This document shows positions 20,168 to 31,488 of a stretch of 64,000 bases of DNA, one piece after another. The notes beneath the pieces were generated by a model, which was given only the letters and a program-made list of their open reading frames with translations, was not told the origin of the DNA and searched no databases. The position numbers were made by a program, and so were the translations under genes. The DNA is from Buchnera aphidicola (Muscaphis stroyani) (GTDB lineage Bacteria; Pseudomonadota; Gammaproteobacteria; Enterobacterales; Enterobacteriaceae): assembly GCF_005080865.1 (NCBI RefSeq), contig NZ_CP034861.1:555239-619238 (forward strand), in the 5' to 3' direction. The number at the start of each line of letters is the position of its first letter. Positions within the stretch are counted from its first letter, which is position 1.

Positions 20168-20395
20168 CTAGTGATGTTGATCAGTATATGGAAGGAGAGC
20201 AAGATAACGTGCTCTTTTAATTGCCCTAGATAATTGACGTTGATATTTTGATCGAGTACCAGTAATACGACTTGGAACAATTTTTCCACTTTCTGTGATG
20301 TAATTTTTTAACGTAGAAATATCTTTATAATCTATTTCTTTAATTTTTTCTGCAGTAAATCGACAAAATTTTCGTCGGCGAAAATAACGTGCCAT
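20168..20395 (-). CDS. rpsR: 30S ribosomal protein S18
   Basis: Small-subunit platform protein that pairs with S6. It has 75 residues (the E. coli length), basic throughout. [16 protein letters not shown] and the C-terminal [18 protein letters not shown] are nearly identical to E. coli. GGAG precedes the ATG. In E. coli priB lies between rpsF and rpsR; here only 161 bases separate them. Confidence 0.97.
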   Translation of the reverse strand: MARYFRRRKFCRFTAEKIKEIDYKDISTLKNYITESGKIVPSRITGTRSKYQRQLSRAIKRARYLALLPYTDQHH

Positions 20396-20556
20396 TTATA
20401 TTTTCTCCAAAATAATTGTAAAAAAATAATGTTTATATAATAAGTATATTTTAATAAAAAATAAAATTTTAATAATGAAATAAATATTCTGTAAATTTTA
20501 ATTAAAACATATTATTTATAATTGTATTTTCTAGATTTAAAAGAAAATGTTATTTT

Positions 20557-20904
20557 TCAATTAATTTGTTTTTTATTTTGCTCATCTTTGATTTTAATCA
20601 TGGGAGATGCTTCTTTGATTGATTTTTTAACAGATATAATCATATTTCTAATAATTGAATGATTAAATCGAAAATCAGTTTCTAATTGATTAATTGTTTC
20701 AGAAGAAACTTCTATGTTCATTAGAACATAATGTGCTTTTTGTAATTTGTTGATAGAATATGATAACTGACGTCGACCCCAATCTTCTATTCGATGTGTA
20801 ATTCCAAAACCTTTATTAATTATATCTTGATAATTTTTAATTATCTGTGGCACTTGCTCGCTTTGATCCGGATGAACCATAAATACAATTTCATAATGAC
20901 GCAC
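20557..20904 (-). CDS. rpsF: 30S ribosomal protein S6
   Basis: Binds S18 on the platform of the small subunit and heads the operon. It has 115 residues from a GTG at 20904, where [19 protein letters not shown] aligns with the E. coli start and AAGGAG stands at ideal spacing. The frame remains open 19 codons further to 20961, but that part lies beyond the ribosome site. The long glutamate-rich C-terminal tail of E. coli S6 (the target of RimK) is cut to a short lysine-rich end. Confidence 0.95.
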   Translation of the reverse strand: MRHYEIVFMVHPDQSEQVPQIIKNYQDIINKGFGITHRIEDWGRRQLSYSINKLQKAHYVLMNIEVSSETINQLETDFRFNHSIIRNMIISVKKSIKEASPMIKIKDEQNKKQIN

Positions 20905-21058
20905 AAAAGGCTCCTTTTGGATTTTGAGCTTCCTTATAGTTAAGTAATAGCTATTTTCCAAGGAAGCAAGGAACTTTTTTAAAAAAATAGCTAATTTAAT
21001 ACATTTTATTTTAATTTTAAAAAAAAATCAATAAAATTTAATTTTATAAAACATTAAA

Positions 21059-23254
21059 TTAAAAAGATTTATATAAAGATAATTCAATTTTCCGTTCATT
21101 AAAATGAACGCCTATAACTTTTACCGTTAAAGCATCTCCTAAAGAATAAGTATTACATTTCAGTTTACCGATAAGTTTTAATTCAACAGAATCAAAATAA
21201 TAACAGTCATCGACTAAAGTTGCTATATGAACTAATCCATCAATAAAAAAATCATTTAAACGAACAAAAAAACCAAATGCAGTTATATTAGAAATAACTC
21301 CAGTAAACACATGTCCAATTTTTTTTTCCATAAAATCACATTTCAACCAATCTATAACGTCTCTAGTTGCTTTATCTGAGCGCCTTTCAGTAATTGAACA
21401 ATGCTCTCCTATTTTTTTTATTTCGTTAACATTGAACAAATTACTGTCTAATAAATAATTTTTATTTAAAAATTTTTTATTTTTTTTACATAATAAATGT
21501 TTAATAGTTCGATGTAATAATAAATCAGGATAACGTCTAATAGGGGAAGTAAAATGAACATAACTTGACAAGGATAATCCAAAATGACCACGATTTTCTG
21601 GAGAATATACTGCTTGCTTCATTGATCTTAATAAAATAATTTGAATCATTTCATAATCAGGACGATTTGAAATTTGATTTAGTAAATTTGAATAATGAAT
21701 AGATTTTGGAATTTCGTCTCCTGACAACGATAATCCTAGTTTACTTAAAATAGAACGAAAATTTATAACATTTTCTTTATTAGGTTTATCATGATTTCGA
21801 AACAAAACAGGATATTTATATTGTTCGACGAACGAAGCGGAAGCTATATTTGCTAAAATCATACACGACTCAATAAATTTATGCGCATCATTTCTAATAT
21901 TTTGATAAATTTTTTTAATTTTAAAATTTGAATTTAAAATAAATTTTGGTTCTATATTTTCAAAATAAATGCCTTTTTTTGAAATATTATATTGATTTAA
22001 AATTTTCTGTAAAGAAAACAAATTATCTAAATATTTTAATATTTTTTTATACTTTATCCTTAATGACATATCTCCATTCCAAATTTTAAAAACTTCATCA
22101 TATGTAAAACGACCTTGAGAACATATGATACCTTCATAATGTTTATATTTAATTAATTCTCCTTTTTTTGACAAACTCATTTCGCATATTAAGCATAAAC
22201 GTTCTTGATAAGGGTTTAAAGAACATAAGTCTACAGAGATTTTTTCTGGCAACATAGGTATGACTAACGAAGGAAAATATATAGAATTACCTCTTTCTAA
22301 AGCTGCTTTATCTAAAGCAGTATGAGGCCTTACATAGTGACTTACGTCTGCAATTGCTACCCATAAATCCCATCCCTCTTCTGAATTATTTTTTTTTCTA
22401 CAAAAAACGGCATCATCAAAATCACGTGCATCATGCTCATCAATAGTAAAAAAAGGAAGATGCCTTAAATCAGTTCGGTTATTAAAATTAAATGAATTTT
22501 TTATATTTTCTGGAATTTTAAACAATTGACTTTGAATTTTCTTAGACCATTTATAAGGAATAGAATGTGTACGTAACGCAATTTCTATTGCTAAACGTGT
22601 TCCCATTTCTTTTCCGAGAATTTCTACTATTATGCCTAAAAATTTACTATTTGTTATTAGATTTCTTTTTAATTTTACAACTACAATTGATCCATCAAAA
22701 ATGTTCAAATTAATTGATTTAATAATAGAAATTTTAAAATTAAACCGAGTATCATTCGGAATGACAAATTGTTTCTTTTCAATTGTATAACACTGTCCTA
22801 TGATTAAAATTTTATTAGGTTTTAATATCTTTAAAATTTTGGCTGAATTTCGGCCTTTTTTATTTGAACATTCAATATAAGCAGAAATAAAATCTCCATG
22901 AATACATAATTTCATTTCTTGAGAAGACAACCAAAGATCATCTTTTAATGTTTCTGTTCTAAGAAAACCATAACCATCCCTATGGCCTATTACTTTTCCT
23001 TGAATTATTTTGATTTTTTCTGGATTGGCATAGCAATGATTTGGAGTATAAAAGATTTGATGATCTTTTTCCATAGATCTTAATCTTTTTTTTAAAGCTT
23101 GTTTTTCTTCTTTTTTGTAAATTTTAAATACTTTTTCTATTTTTTTTTGATTAACTGGATTTTTAGATTGCCTCAACCATAATTGAATGCATTCCCGACT
23201 CGGGATAAGATTTCTATTTTTTAATTCTTTTTTTTGGTAGGGATTTACTACCAT
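21059..23254 (-). CDS. rnr: Ribonuclease R
   Basis: Processive 3'-5' exoribonuclease able to degrade structured RNA and mature small RNAs. It has 731 residues (E. coli 813). In order: N-terminal winged-helix domain (to about residue 65), two cold-shock domains, the RNB catalytic domain with TIDEHDARDFDDAVFC (metal-binding aspartates) and SSYVHFTSPIRRYPDLLLHR, and a C-terminal S1 domain that ends exactly at the stop. The roughly 80-residue lysine-rich tail of E. coli is missing. GGAG precedes the ATG. In E. coli the order is also purA-nsrR-rnr; nsrR has been lost. Confidence 0.95.
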   Translation of the reverse strand: MVVNPYQKKELKNRNLIPSRECIQLWLRQSKNPVNQKKIEKVFKIYKKEEKQALKKRLRSMEKDHQIFYTPNHCYANPEKIKIIQGKVIGHRDGYGFLRTETLKDDLWLSSQEMKLCIHGDFISAYIECSNKKGRNSAKILKILKPNKILIIGQCYTIEKKQFVIPNDTRFNFKISIIKSINLNIFDGSIVVVKLKRNLITNSKFLGIIVEILGKEMGTRLAIEIALRTHSIPYKWSKKIQSQLFKIPENIKNSFNFNNRTDLRHLPFFTIDEHDARDFDDAVFCRKKNNSEEGWDLWVAIADVSHYVRPHTALDKAALERGNSIYFPSLVIPMLPEKISVDLCSLNPYQERLCLICEMSLSKKGELIKYKHYEGIICSQGRFTYDEVFKIWNGDMSLRIKYKKILKYLDNLFSLQKILNQYNISKKGIYFENIEPKFILNSNFKIKKIYQNIRNDAHKFIESCMILANIASASFVEQYKYPVLFRNHDKPNKENVINFRSILSKLGLSLSGDEIPKSIHYSNLLNQISNRPDYEMIQIILLRSMKQAVYSPENRGHFGLSLSSYVHFTSPIRRYPDLLLHRTIKHLLCKKNKKFLNKNYLLDSNLFNVNEIKKIGEHCSITERRSDKATRDVIDWLKCDFMEKKIGHVFTGVISNITAFGFFVRLNDFFIDGLVHIATLVDDCYYFDSVELKLIGKLKCNTYSLGDALTVKVIGVHFNERKIELSLYKSF

Positions 23255-23304
23255 ATTTACTTCTCCGCATAAGCAATTTGAGATAGTATTAAAAAGTAAA
23301 TTTT

Positions 23305-24639
<1,335 letters not shown>

Positions 24640-24659
24640 TTAATTTTTTTAAAAAATAA

Positions 24660-25583
24660 TTATGAATTTAAATTATTTTTCATATATTGAAAAAAGTTGT
24701 TGTTTGAATCAATTAACATAATATTTTCATTATTTTTAAAACTATTTTCATAAGCTTGTAAACTGCGAATAAAAAAATAAAAATCAGGTTCTGAGCTAAA
24801 GTTTTCTGAAAATATCTTAATTACTTTAGCCTCTCCTTCGCCTTTAATAATTAAAGCTTTTTTTCGAGCTTCTGCTAGCATCATAGATGCTTTATAATTT
24901 GCTTCTGATTTTAACTTTTCCGCTTTTTCTCGACCTTGAAAACGGTACTTTTTTGCTATAAATTCTTTTTCTGATCTCATTCGATTACATATAGCGTTAA
25001 AAACTGTAATTGGAAAATCGATTTTTTTAATGCGAACATCTAAGACTTCAATTCCAAATGAAGTAATACTATTCGTATTATGTAATGATTCTTTTTCATT
25101 ATCAATTTCGTTTTTATTTAAAGAATTAAGCACATCTGTAATTAATTTTCTTTTTGAATCAGAAATAATTTCTTTAATATTCAAATTAATTATTTTAGAA
25201 TGTAAAAAATCACTAAACTTTCTTTTTAAAAACGCTTCAGCTTGAAATTTATCCCCTCCCCCGGTTGAAAGATAATAACGACTAAAATCACTTATTCGCC
25301 ATTTTATATAAGAGTCAATAATTAAATCTTTTTTTTCTTTGGTAATTAAATGATCTGAATCAATATTAACAGTATGTAAACGTGAATTAAGTATCTTAAC
25401 TGTTTCAAAAAAAGGAAATTTAAAATGAAATCCAGGATTATATACTATAGTTTTTTGTTCATGGTTTTTTAAAACTTTTCCAAACTGTAACAAAATTCCA
25501 CGTTCTCCTTCATGAACAATAAAAAAAGAAGAAGATAAAATTAGAAATAATGTACTTATTAAGCTGACAAAAAATTTATTCAT
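24660..25583 (-). CDS. hflC: HflC, modulator of FtsH protease
   Basis: Stomatin/prohibitin-family membrane protein; with HflK it forms a large cage that restrains the FtsH protease. It has 307 residues (E. coli 334). A single N-terminal membrane anchor (about residues 4-22) precedes the SPFH domain beginning at VHEGERGILLQFG. A helical segment with alternating charge (about 205-245) follows, then a short tail. AGAG lies upstream. The gene starts only two bases after the hflK stop, so the two are certainly co-transcribed and probably coupled. Confidence 0.94.
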   Translation of the reverse strand: MNKFFVSLISTLFLILSSSFFIVHEGERGILLQFGKVLKNHEQKTIVYNPGFHFKFPFFETVKILNSRLHTVNIDSDHLITKEKKDLIIDSYIKWRISDFSRYYLSTGGGDKFQAEAFLKRKFSDFLHSKIINLNIKEIISDSKRKLITDVLNSLNKNEIDNEKESLHNTNSITSFGIEVLDVRIKKIDFPITVFNAICNRMRSEKEFIAKKYRFQGREKAEKLKSEANYKASMMLAEARKKALIIKGEGEAKVIKIFSENFSSEPDFYFFIRSLQAYENSFKNNENIMLIDSNNNFFQYMKNNLNS

Positions 25584-25585
25584 AT

Positions 25586-26809
25586 TTATTTTCTCTCTGA
25601 ATTTTTAACATCATTTCTCAGAGAATCGATATATCTCTGTTCTAGAATATTTTTAGGAGATAATGAAGAAAAATAATCAATTTCTTTATTTTTTTTTAAA
25701 GATAAAGTATGATTTTTTTTAATATGAACATTATTTAATAATGAATTGTTAACTAATGCAGAATTAGAAAATATTTTATCTAAAGATAAAAAAAACATTG
25801 AATTATTTTTTGAATCAGTAAAAATTTTCTTAGTATGACTTAATAATCTCTCCATAGATTCTATATAAAAATGTTTAAGAGTCATTGCTTTAGATTTTCT
25901 ATATTCAGGTAATATTTTGGAAAATCGAGCAGCTTCTCCTTCGGCCTCTAATATGATACGAGAAGAATAAGCTCTGGCTTTTTTTAAAATTATTTCAGCT
26001 TTTTCTTTTGCTTTGGGTTGAATTTCGTTAGAATATGCTTCAGCTTCTTGAATATATTGTTCTCGATTTTCACGAGCAGAAATTACGTCATCAAAAGCTT
26101 TTTTAATTGCTTCTGGAGGTTTAACGGTTTTGAAATTAACATCTAATATAGCTATTCCCATGTTATACGGTTTAATAGTTTTTTTAATTTTTTTTTGAAT
26201 ACTTCTACCTACTAAAATTCCCCTTCCATTTAGTATTTTATCCATAGTCAAAGATCCAATTACGTCGCTTAAAGAACTATCTGCTGCTTGTTTTAAACTT
26301 TTATCTGGATATGATGCAGAAAATAAGTAATCAACTGGATGAACAATTTTATATTGAATATTTGTTTCAACACGAATAACATTTTGATCTGAAGTCAGCA
26401 TAATTCCCGACGCTGCTAATTCACGTGTAGTTTTAACATTAATGATTTTAACTTCATCAATAAAAATTGGTCTCCAATTCAATCCAGGTTTTGCTACATA
26501 AACAAACTCTCCAAAACGAGTAATAACTCCTCTTTCTGCTTCTTCTAAGGTGTAAAAACCACTAAAAAACCAAATAATTGCACTTGTAAAAATTAATATA
26601 GTAAAAGGATGAAATTTTTTTTTAAATAAATTTGAAGAACAAGATTTTATAAAAATAACATTTTTAATATTGTATAAAAAATTTTTTGCATCTAAAATGG
26701 GATTTTTTTTATCATTTTGATCTTGATCTTTTATTTTTTTTTCTTCATCCTTTTTTTTACCCCACGGATCAAGTTTAGATGCGTGATCTTTTGGTTTCTT
26801 CCAGGCCAT
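25586..26809 (-). CDS. hflK: HflK, modulator of FtsH protease
   Basis: Partner of HflC. It has 407 residues from the ATG at 26809 (E. coli 419), where MAWKKP matches E. coli MAWNQP and GAGG stands six bases upstream; the open frame extends four codons to a TTG. An N-terminal charged region with DPWGKKK is followed by the membrane segment (about 70-90), the SPFH domain from EEAERGVITRFGEFV, the helical coil with EAEAYSNEIQPKAK, and a poorly conserved lysine- and serine-rich tail. The E. coli genes hfq and hflX between miaA and hflK are absent here. Confidence 0.94.
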   Translation of the reverse strand: MAWKKPKDHASKLDPWGKKKDEEKKIKDQDQNDKKNPILDAKNFLYNIKNVIFIKSCSSNLFKKKFHPFTILIFTSAIIWFFSGFYTLEEAERGVITRFGEFVYVAKPGLNWRPIFIDEVKIINVKTTRELAASGIMLTSDQNVIRVETNIQYKIVHPVDYLFSASYPDKSLKQAADSSLSDVIGSLTMDKILNGRGILVGRSIQKKIKKTIKPYNMGIAILDVNFKTVKPPEAIKKAFDDVISARENREQYIQEAEAYSNEIQPKAKEKAEIILKKARAYSSRIILEAEGEAARFSKILPEYRKSKAMTLKHFYIESMERLLSHTKKIFTDSKNNSMFFLSLDKIFSNSALVNNSLLNNVHIKKNHTLSLKKNKEIDYFSSLSPKNILEQRYIDSLRNDVKNSERK

Positions 26810-26863
26810 TGTATGCCTCAATGTATGATTAGTTTCATTAATTTTAAAAAATTTAGTGTCTGT

Positions 26864-27811
26864 TTAAATACTTATTTTGTTTATAATAATTTTAAATATT
26901 TTAGTAATTATTTGAATAGCATTTAGATCACTTTTTAATATGTTAATATTTTTCCATTTATTTAACCATGTTAATTGGTGTTTTGCTAATTTTCTAGTAG
27001 CATAAATAATTTCATAAAACATATCTCGATAACTGATTTTATATTCAAGATATTTCCACATTTGTCGATATCCTATACATCTAATTGATGGAAGTTTTAA
27101 ACTTAAATCCCCTCTAAAAAATAACGTTTCTACTTCTTTTTGAAAATTTGCATTTAATATTCTTTTTACTCTTAATTTAATTTTTTCATTTATCCAATTT
27201 TTGTTTGGCGGTATAATTGCAAATTGAACAACAGTGTATGGTAATTTATAATTATTTTCATTTGTTAATTCTGTTAAATTTTTACCAGAAATATAAAATA
27301 TTTCTAATGCTCTTAATAATCTTTGATGATCGTTTTTATGAATACGAATAGCAGAAATTGGATCTACTAATAACAGCTGTTCATGTAAAAAATTTTTTTC
27401 TATTTTTTTTTGTAATAAATATTCGCGAATTTTAAAATTTGATGGTGGTAAAATAGGAAGACCCTTTAAAAGGGTTTTATAATAAAACATTGTACCACCA
27501 ACAAGGCAAGGTATTTTATTTGATTTAATAATATCTGAAATTTCACTTAAAGCATCGTTTAAAAATTCAGAAGCTGAATAACTTTCTATCGGATCTTTAA
27601 TATTTATTAATCGATGAGGATGATTTAACAAATCAAAAATGCTAGGTTTATCTGTACCTATGTCCATTCCTTTATAAATTAAAGCTGAATCTACACTAAT
27701 TAATTCGATTGGCAAATGTTTTCTTAAGTTAATCGCTACTTGACTTTTTCCGCAAGCAGTTGGACCCATTAAAAAAATTACAATTTTTTTATCTCGATTA
27801 TTAAAGTTCAT
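26864..27811 (-). CDS. miaA: tRNA dimethylallyltransferase
   Basis: Adds the isopentenyl group to A37 of tRNAs reading codons that start with U. It has 315 residues (E. coli 316). The P-loop is FLMGPTACGKSQ, ISVDSALIYKGMDIGT follows, then LVGGTMFYYKTLLKGL and IRCIGYRQMWKYLE. tRNA-Trp in this window is an expected substrate. The gene lies directly upstream of hflK (54 bases). Confidence 0.95.
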   Translation of the reverse strand: MNFNNRDKKIVIFLMGPTACGKSQVAINLRKHLPIELISVDSALIYKGMDIGTDKPSIFDLLNHPHRLINIKDPIESYSASEFLNDALSEISDIIKSNKIPCLVGGTMFYYKTLLKGLPILPPSNFKIREYLLQKKIEKNFLHEQLLLVDPISAIRIHKNDHQRLLRALEIFYISGKNLTELTNENNYKLPYTVVQFAIIPPNKNWINEKIKLRVKRILNANFQKEVETLFFRGDLSLKLPSIRCIGYRQMWKYLEYKISYRDMFYEIIYATRKLAKHQLTWLNKWKNINILKSDLNAIQIITKIFKIIINKISI

Positions 27812-28260
27812 GTTTTTAAAATGTATAAAACTTTATTTAAAAAATATTTTTTATATTAAACGATTAAAAAACAGTTAAAATAACGTATTGATTTTTAAAG
27901 AATAAGAAAAAATTTAAATTTAGACTAACATTTTTTTGTTGTTTATTATTTTTTTGAAATGATGTTCGAAAAGATTTTATTATTATTTTACTATAAAAAT
28001 ATTAATTTTTTAACATAACAATGTTAGATATTTTTTAAATATATATTTAAAGTTTAAAACCTGATTAAAAAATTTAATATTATAAATCATAAAATATTCT
28101 TATAACAATTTTTTAATTTTATCAAAAATATTTTTAGGTGATTAAGCTTTTTCAAAAAATATATTGTAAAAAATTTTAAATAATTAATATTTTATTTTTA
28201 AAAATGATTAAAGAAAAAGTGTAAAAAAATTACTTTTTAATATTAAAATTATGTAATCAA
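27812..28260. other. Spacer between mtlD and miaA
   Basis: 449 bases with no supported gene. In E. coli mutL precedes miaA, so this could be where mutL was lost, but I cannot find any MutL motif in either strand. A short perfect repeat TAACAT/ATGTTA with a four-base loop stands at 28011-28026 and is followed by A+T-rich sequence on both sides; on the minus strand it could end the mtlA-mtlD transcript, with low confidence. Confidence 0.5.
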
Positions 28261-29424
28261 TTATAAAAAATTATTTAAGATAGAATGATATTCTAAAACA
28301 ATTAAATCAATTATCTTATTATCTTGATTTAAATCACATATTTTTATTATAGTTTCTTTAATTCCAAATTTTTTAATTAAAGATGATATTTTTATAGATT
28401 CTAAATCATTTTTGTTTTTATAGTGAAATGCAGCTGAAACTCCTTTAATTAAATTAAAACAAGGTGTTTTATATTTTGTTGCTCCTAGTAATGGTTTAAT
28501 TAATCTTTCATTTTTACTTAATTTTTGAATTGGATTACGTGCTACACGTTGAAGACTATCTGATAAAAAAGGATTTTCAAAACGAGAAAAAATTGTTTTA
28601 ATATAAGATAAATGATTATTTTGATCACAATTAAAACGTTTTACTAAAAAATTACCACTTTCTTGCATTGCATTCTGAACAATTTTTCGAATATTTAAAT
28701 CTAAAAGAGATTCATATATTGTTTTGTATTTTTTTATTGAACCTAAATATGCAGCTACTGCATGCCCAGTGTTTAGAGTTAATATTTTTCTATTAATAAA
28801 AAAATCTAAATTGTCGCTTAATTTCATATCAACAATTTTAGGTACAATTCCTTTGAATTGAGAACGATCAACTATCCATTCTCTAAAATCTTCTGCTATG
28901 ATGGATAAATTATTTTTTTGAACAAGATTACTAAAAGGTACAATTGTATCTATGCTGCAATCTATAAAACCAATATATTCGAATAAATAATTATGATATT
29001 TTAAAGGTAATATATTCAAGATTCTTTTTTTTAAATAAGAACTAGCTTTGATTTTATTTTCACAAGAAATAATATTTAATATTTTAAAAGATTTTTTTTT
29101 AACTTTAAGTTTAATACCATCTGCAATAACACCTGCAATTTTTTCTAATGAGGAAATTCCTACAGCAGTAGTAATTAAGTCTACTTGTGTAATTATTTTT
29201 GTAATTTCTGCATTACAAGTGTTAATAGCATGAATGTTTTTAATCTTAATCAAATTTTCTTTCTGATTGCCGATAATTTTAATGTTGTATTCTTTATGAT
29301 AATTTATAGAATCAACTAGATTTTGATTTGTATCCGAGAATATTACATTAAAACCAGATTCTGATAATGACTTTCCAATGAAACCACGTCCAATATTTCC
29401 CGCTCCAAAATGTAATGCTTGCAT
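28261..29424 (-). CDS. mtlD: Mannitol-1-phosphate 5-dehydrogenase
   Basis: Oxidises mannitol-1-phosphate to fructose-6-phosphate with NAD. It has 387 residues (E. coli 382). MQALHFGAGNIGRGFIG is the Rossmann nucleotide-binding motif at the start; the family block VDRSQFKGIVP and the catalytic-region LNTGHAVAAYLG follow. AGGA precedes the ATG. It comes 64 bases after mtlA, the mtlA-mtlD order of E. coli; the repressor gene mtlR that follows in E. coli is absent, so mannitol induction of this operon is probably lost (inference). Confidence 0.95.
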   Translation of the reverse strand: MQALHFGAGNIGRGFIGKSLSESGFNVIFSDTNQNLVDSINYHKEYNIKIIGNQKENLIKIKNIHAINTCNAEITKIITQVDLITTAVGISSLEKIAGVIADGIKLKVKKKSFKILNIISCENKIKASSYLKKRILNILPLKYHNYLFEYIGFIDCSIDTIVPFSNLVQKNNLSIIAEDFREWIVDRSQFKGIVPKIVDMKLSDNLDFFINRKILTLNTGHAVAAYLGSIKKYKTIYESLLDLNIRKIVQNAMQESGNFLVKRFNCDQNNHLSYIKTIFSRFENPFLSDSLQRVARNPIQKLSKNERLIKPLLGATKYKTPCFNLIKGVSAAFHYKNKNDLESIKISSLIKKFGIKETIIKICDLNQDNKIIDLIVLEYHSILNNFL

Positions 29425-29488
29425 AAAGAATCCTAATTAAAATTTTTTTAACAATTTAATATTAAATTTTGAAAGATATAAAATTGCA

Positions 29489-31393
29489 CTATTTTGCGCT
29501 TAATAGAGATAAAACCTCTTGCACACTACTTGTTTGAGATAATTTTTTAATTATTTTTCGATCATCTAACGCATTAGTAATGCTGCTAACTAGCGTGATA
29601 TGTTCATTATTTTTGGCAGCAACACCAATAACAAGATACGCAATATCATCAATATTTTCTCCAAAAAGAACTCCTTTAGGAAATTGACAAAAAATTACTC
29701 CAGTTTTTAAAATGTCGTTTTTAGCTTCAATTGTGCCATGTGGTAAAGCTATTGACTCTCCAAGCCAAGTTGAAGTTATTTTTTCTCGCTCTAACATCGA
29801 ATCAACATAATTAGATTTTACATATCCTTGTTTTACAAGATTATTACCAATGAATCTAATTGCTTCTTCTTTATTATTGGCATGCTGATTTAAAAAAATA
29901 TTTTCTTTTCTAAATTCAAATCTTTTAGTTAATTTTTTTTCTTTTTGATCATCAATCAAATTGATTTTATGATCTTTTTTACATATTTTATTTTTTTTTA
30001 AACATTTTACTAAATTATCATAAAAATCATGACTGATAAAATTTTTTAAAGATATGTGTTGAGAATTAGGAGCGTATATTTTAGCTCGATTAGTTAAGTC
30101 TTGATGAGTAATTACTAAGTCTATATCTTTAGAAAGCAAATCAATAGCCATGTTTGATACAGAAACATGCATTAAGTTAGCTTTTTTTATTTTTTTTTGA
30201 AGCATGCTTGATCCCATTGCACTAGATCCCATACCAGCATCACAAGCAACTACAATTTTTTGAATATTATCAAAATTAATAGAGTTAAAATTACAATTGT
30301 TTCTATTTAACTTAAGTAAATTTAAGCCATTTTTAGGATTAATTATGACATTTTCATTATTTATAAAAGAACTATTTATATTACACTTTAATAATATAGA
30401 AGAAATAATAAAAGAAACTAGAAAAGAAAAAAATACTGCAATTCCATTGGCTAAATAACATTCTTTAGGAGTCATTGCTATAACAGACAAAATAGATCCA
30501 GGTGATGCTGCTGAAAAAAGTCCACCATGTAAAAAAGTAAGCAGAGAAATGCCCGTCATACTTCCTAAAATAAGAGAAAAAATTAATTTTGGTTTATTTA
30601 AAACGTAAGGAAAATAGATCTCATGAACTCCTCCGAAAAAATGAATAATAGAAGCTGCTCCAGAAGATTTAGACAATTCTCCTTTACCAAAATAAAACCA
30701 TGCCATTAAAACTCCTAATCCTGGACCAGGATTTGATTCTATTAAAAAAAATATAGAACTATTTTTTTGAGAAATATCTTGAATGCCTAGAATTGAAAAT
30801 ACTCCGTGATTGATTATATTATTTAAAAAAAATATTTTAGCAGGCTCTATAATAATAGCAAGAATAGGTAATAAATTATGATTAACTGCTGAATTTACTA
30901 AAAATCCCAAAGCATTGGAAATCCATTCAATAGTTGGTCCAATAGTATAAAATGAAATTATTGACCATAATATTCCAATTGCAGAAATAGAAAAATTATT
31001 TACTAACATCTCAAATCCATTTGTGATTTTGTGATTTATTTTTTTATCAAAATATTTTATGCTCCAACCTCCCAATGGACCAACAATCATAGCTCCTAAA
31101 AGCATTGGTATGCTAGTACTAGTTATTACTCCCATAGTAGCTATAATCCCTACTAAACCTCCTCTTTCAGATCCAATTAATTTTCCCCCAGTATATCCAA
31201 CAAGTAATGGCAAAAGATAAAAAATTATAGCTGATATCAGTTTCTGATCTATAATTTTATTAGGTTGCCATCCTGAAGATGTGAATAATGCACTCATAAT
31301 GCCCCATACAATAAATATACTTATGTTTGGCATTATCATATTACTTAAAAATCGACCAAAAATTTGTATTTTTGATTTAATCAACATCAACAT
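29489..31393 (-). CDS. mtlA: PTS mannitol-specific EIICBA permease
   Basis: Imports and phosphorylates mannitol using phosphate from HPr. It has about 634 residues (E. coli 637) with all three domains in one chain. The EIIC membrane domain (1-335) includes [18 protein letters not shown] and the [11 protein letters not shown] loop. The EIIB domain has the phospho-cysteine in [13 protein letters not shown]. The EIIA domain at the C-terminus has the phospho-histidine in ALPHGTIEA. The linkers are K/N-rich. I chose ATG 31393; the open frame begins three codons upstream at a GTG, and a second ATG lies two codons downstream. Confidence 0.95.
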   Translation of the reverse strand: MLMLIKSKIQIFGRFLSNMIMPNISIFIVWGIMSALFTSSGWQPNKIIDQKLISAIIFYLLPLLVGYTGGKLIGSERGGLVGIIATMGVITSTSIPMLLGAMIVGPLGGWSIKYFDKKINHKITNGFEMLVNNFSISAIGILWSIISFYTIGPTIEWISNALGFLVNSAVNHNLLPILAIIIEPAKIFFLNNIINHGVFSILGIQDISQKNSSIFFLIESNPGPGLGVLMAWFYFGKGELSKSSGAASIIHFFGGVHEIYFPYVLNKPKLIFSLILGSMTGISLLTFLHGGLFSAASPGSILSVIAMTPKECYLANGIAVFFSFLVSFIISSILLKCNINSSFINNENVIINPKNGLNLLKLNRNNCNFNSINFDNIQKIVVACDAGMGSSAMGSSMLQKKIKKANLMHVSVSNMAIDLLSKDIDLVITHQDLTNRAKIYAPNSQHISLKNFISHDFYDNLVKCLKKNKICKKDHKINLIDDQKEKKLTKRFEFRKENIFLNQHANNKEEAIRFIGNNLVKQGYVKSNYVDSMLEREKITSTWLGESIALPHGTIEAKNDILKTGVIFCQFPKGVLFGENIDDIAYLVIGVAAKNNEHITLVSSITNALDDRKIIKKLSQTSSVQEVLSLLSAK

Positions 31394-31488
31394 ATTAACC
31401 ACTCATTCTAGGTAACTAAAAAATATAAAAAATCAGATCTAAAACCTTTAATTTAAATATTTTTGATAATTAAATCAAAAATACATAC

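Noticed and set aside
20905..20961. N-terminal extension of rpsF to 20961
   Set aside because: AAGGAG stands immediately upstream of GTG 20904, and the downstream sequence aligns exactly with the E. coli S6 start.
27812..28260. mutL pseudogene remnant
   Set aside because: No MutL motif such as the ATP-binding NELVAGEV region can be read in any frame; if it was here it has been erased.
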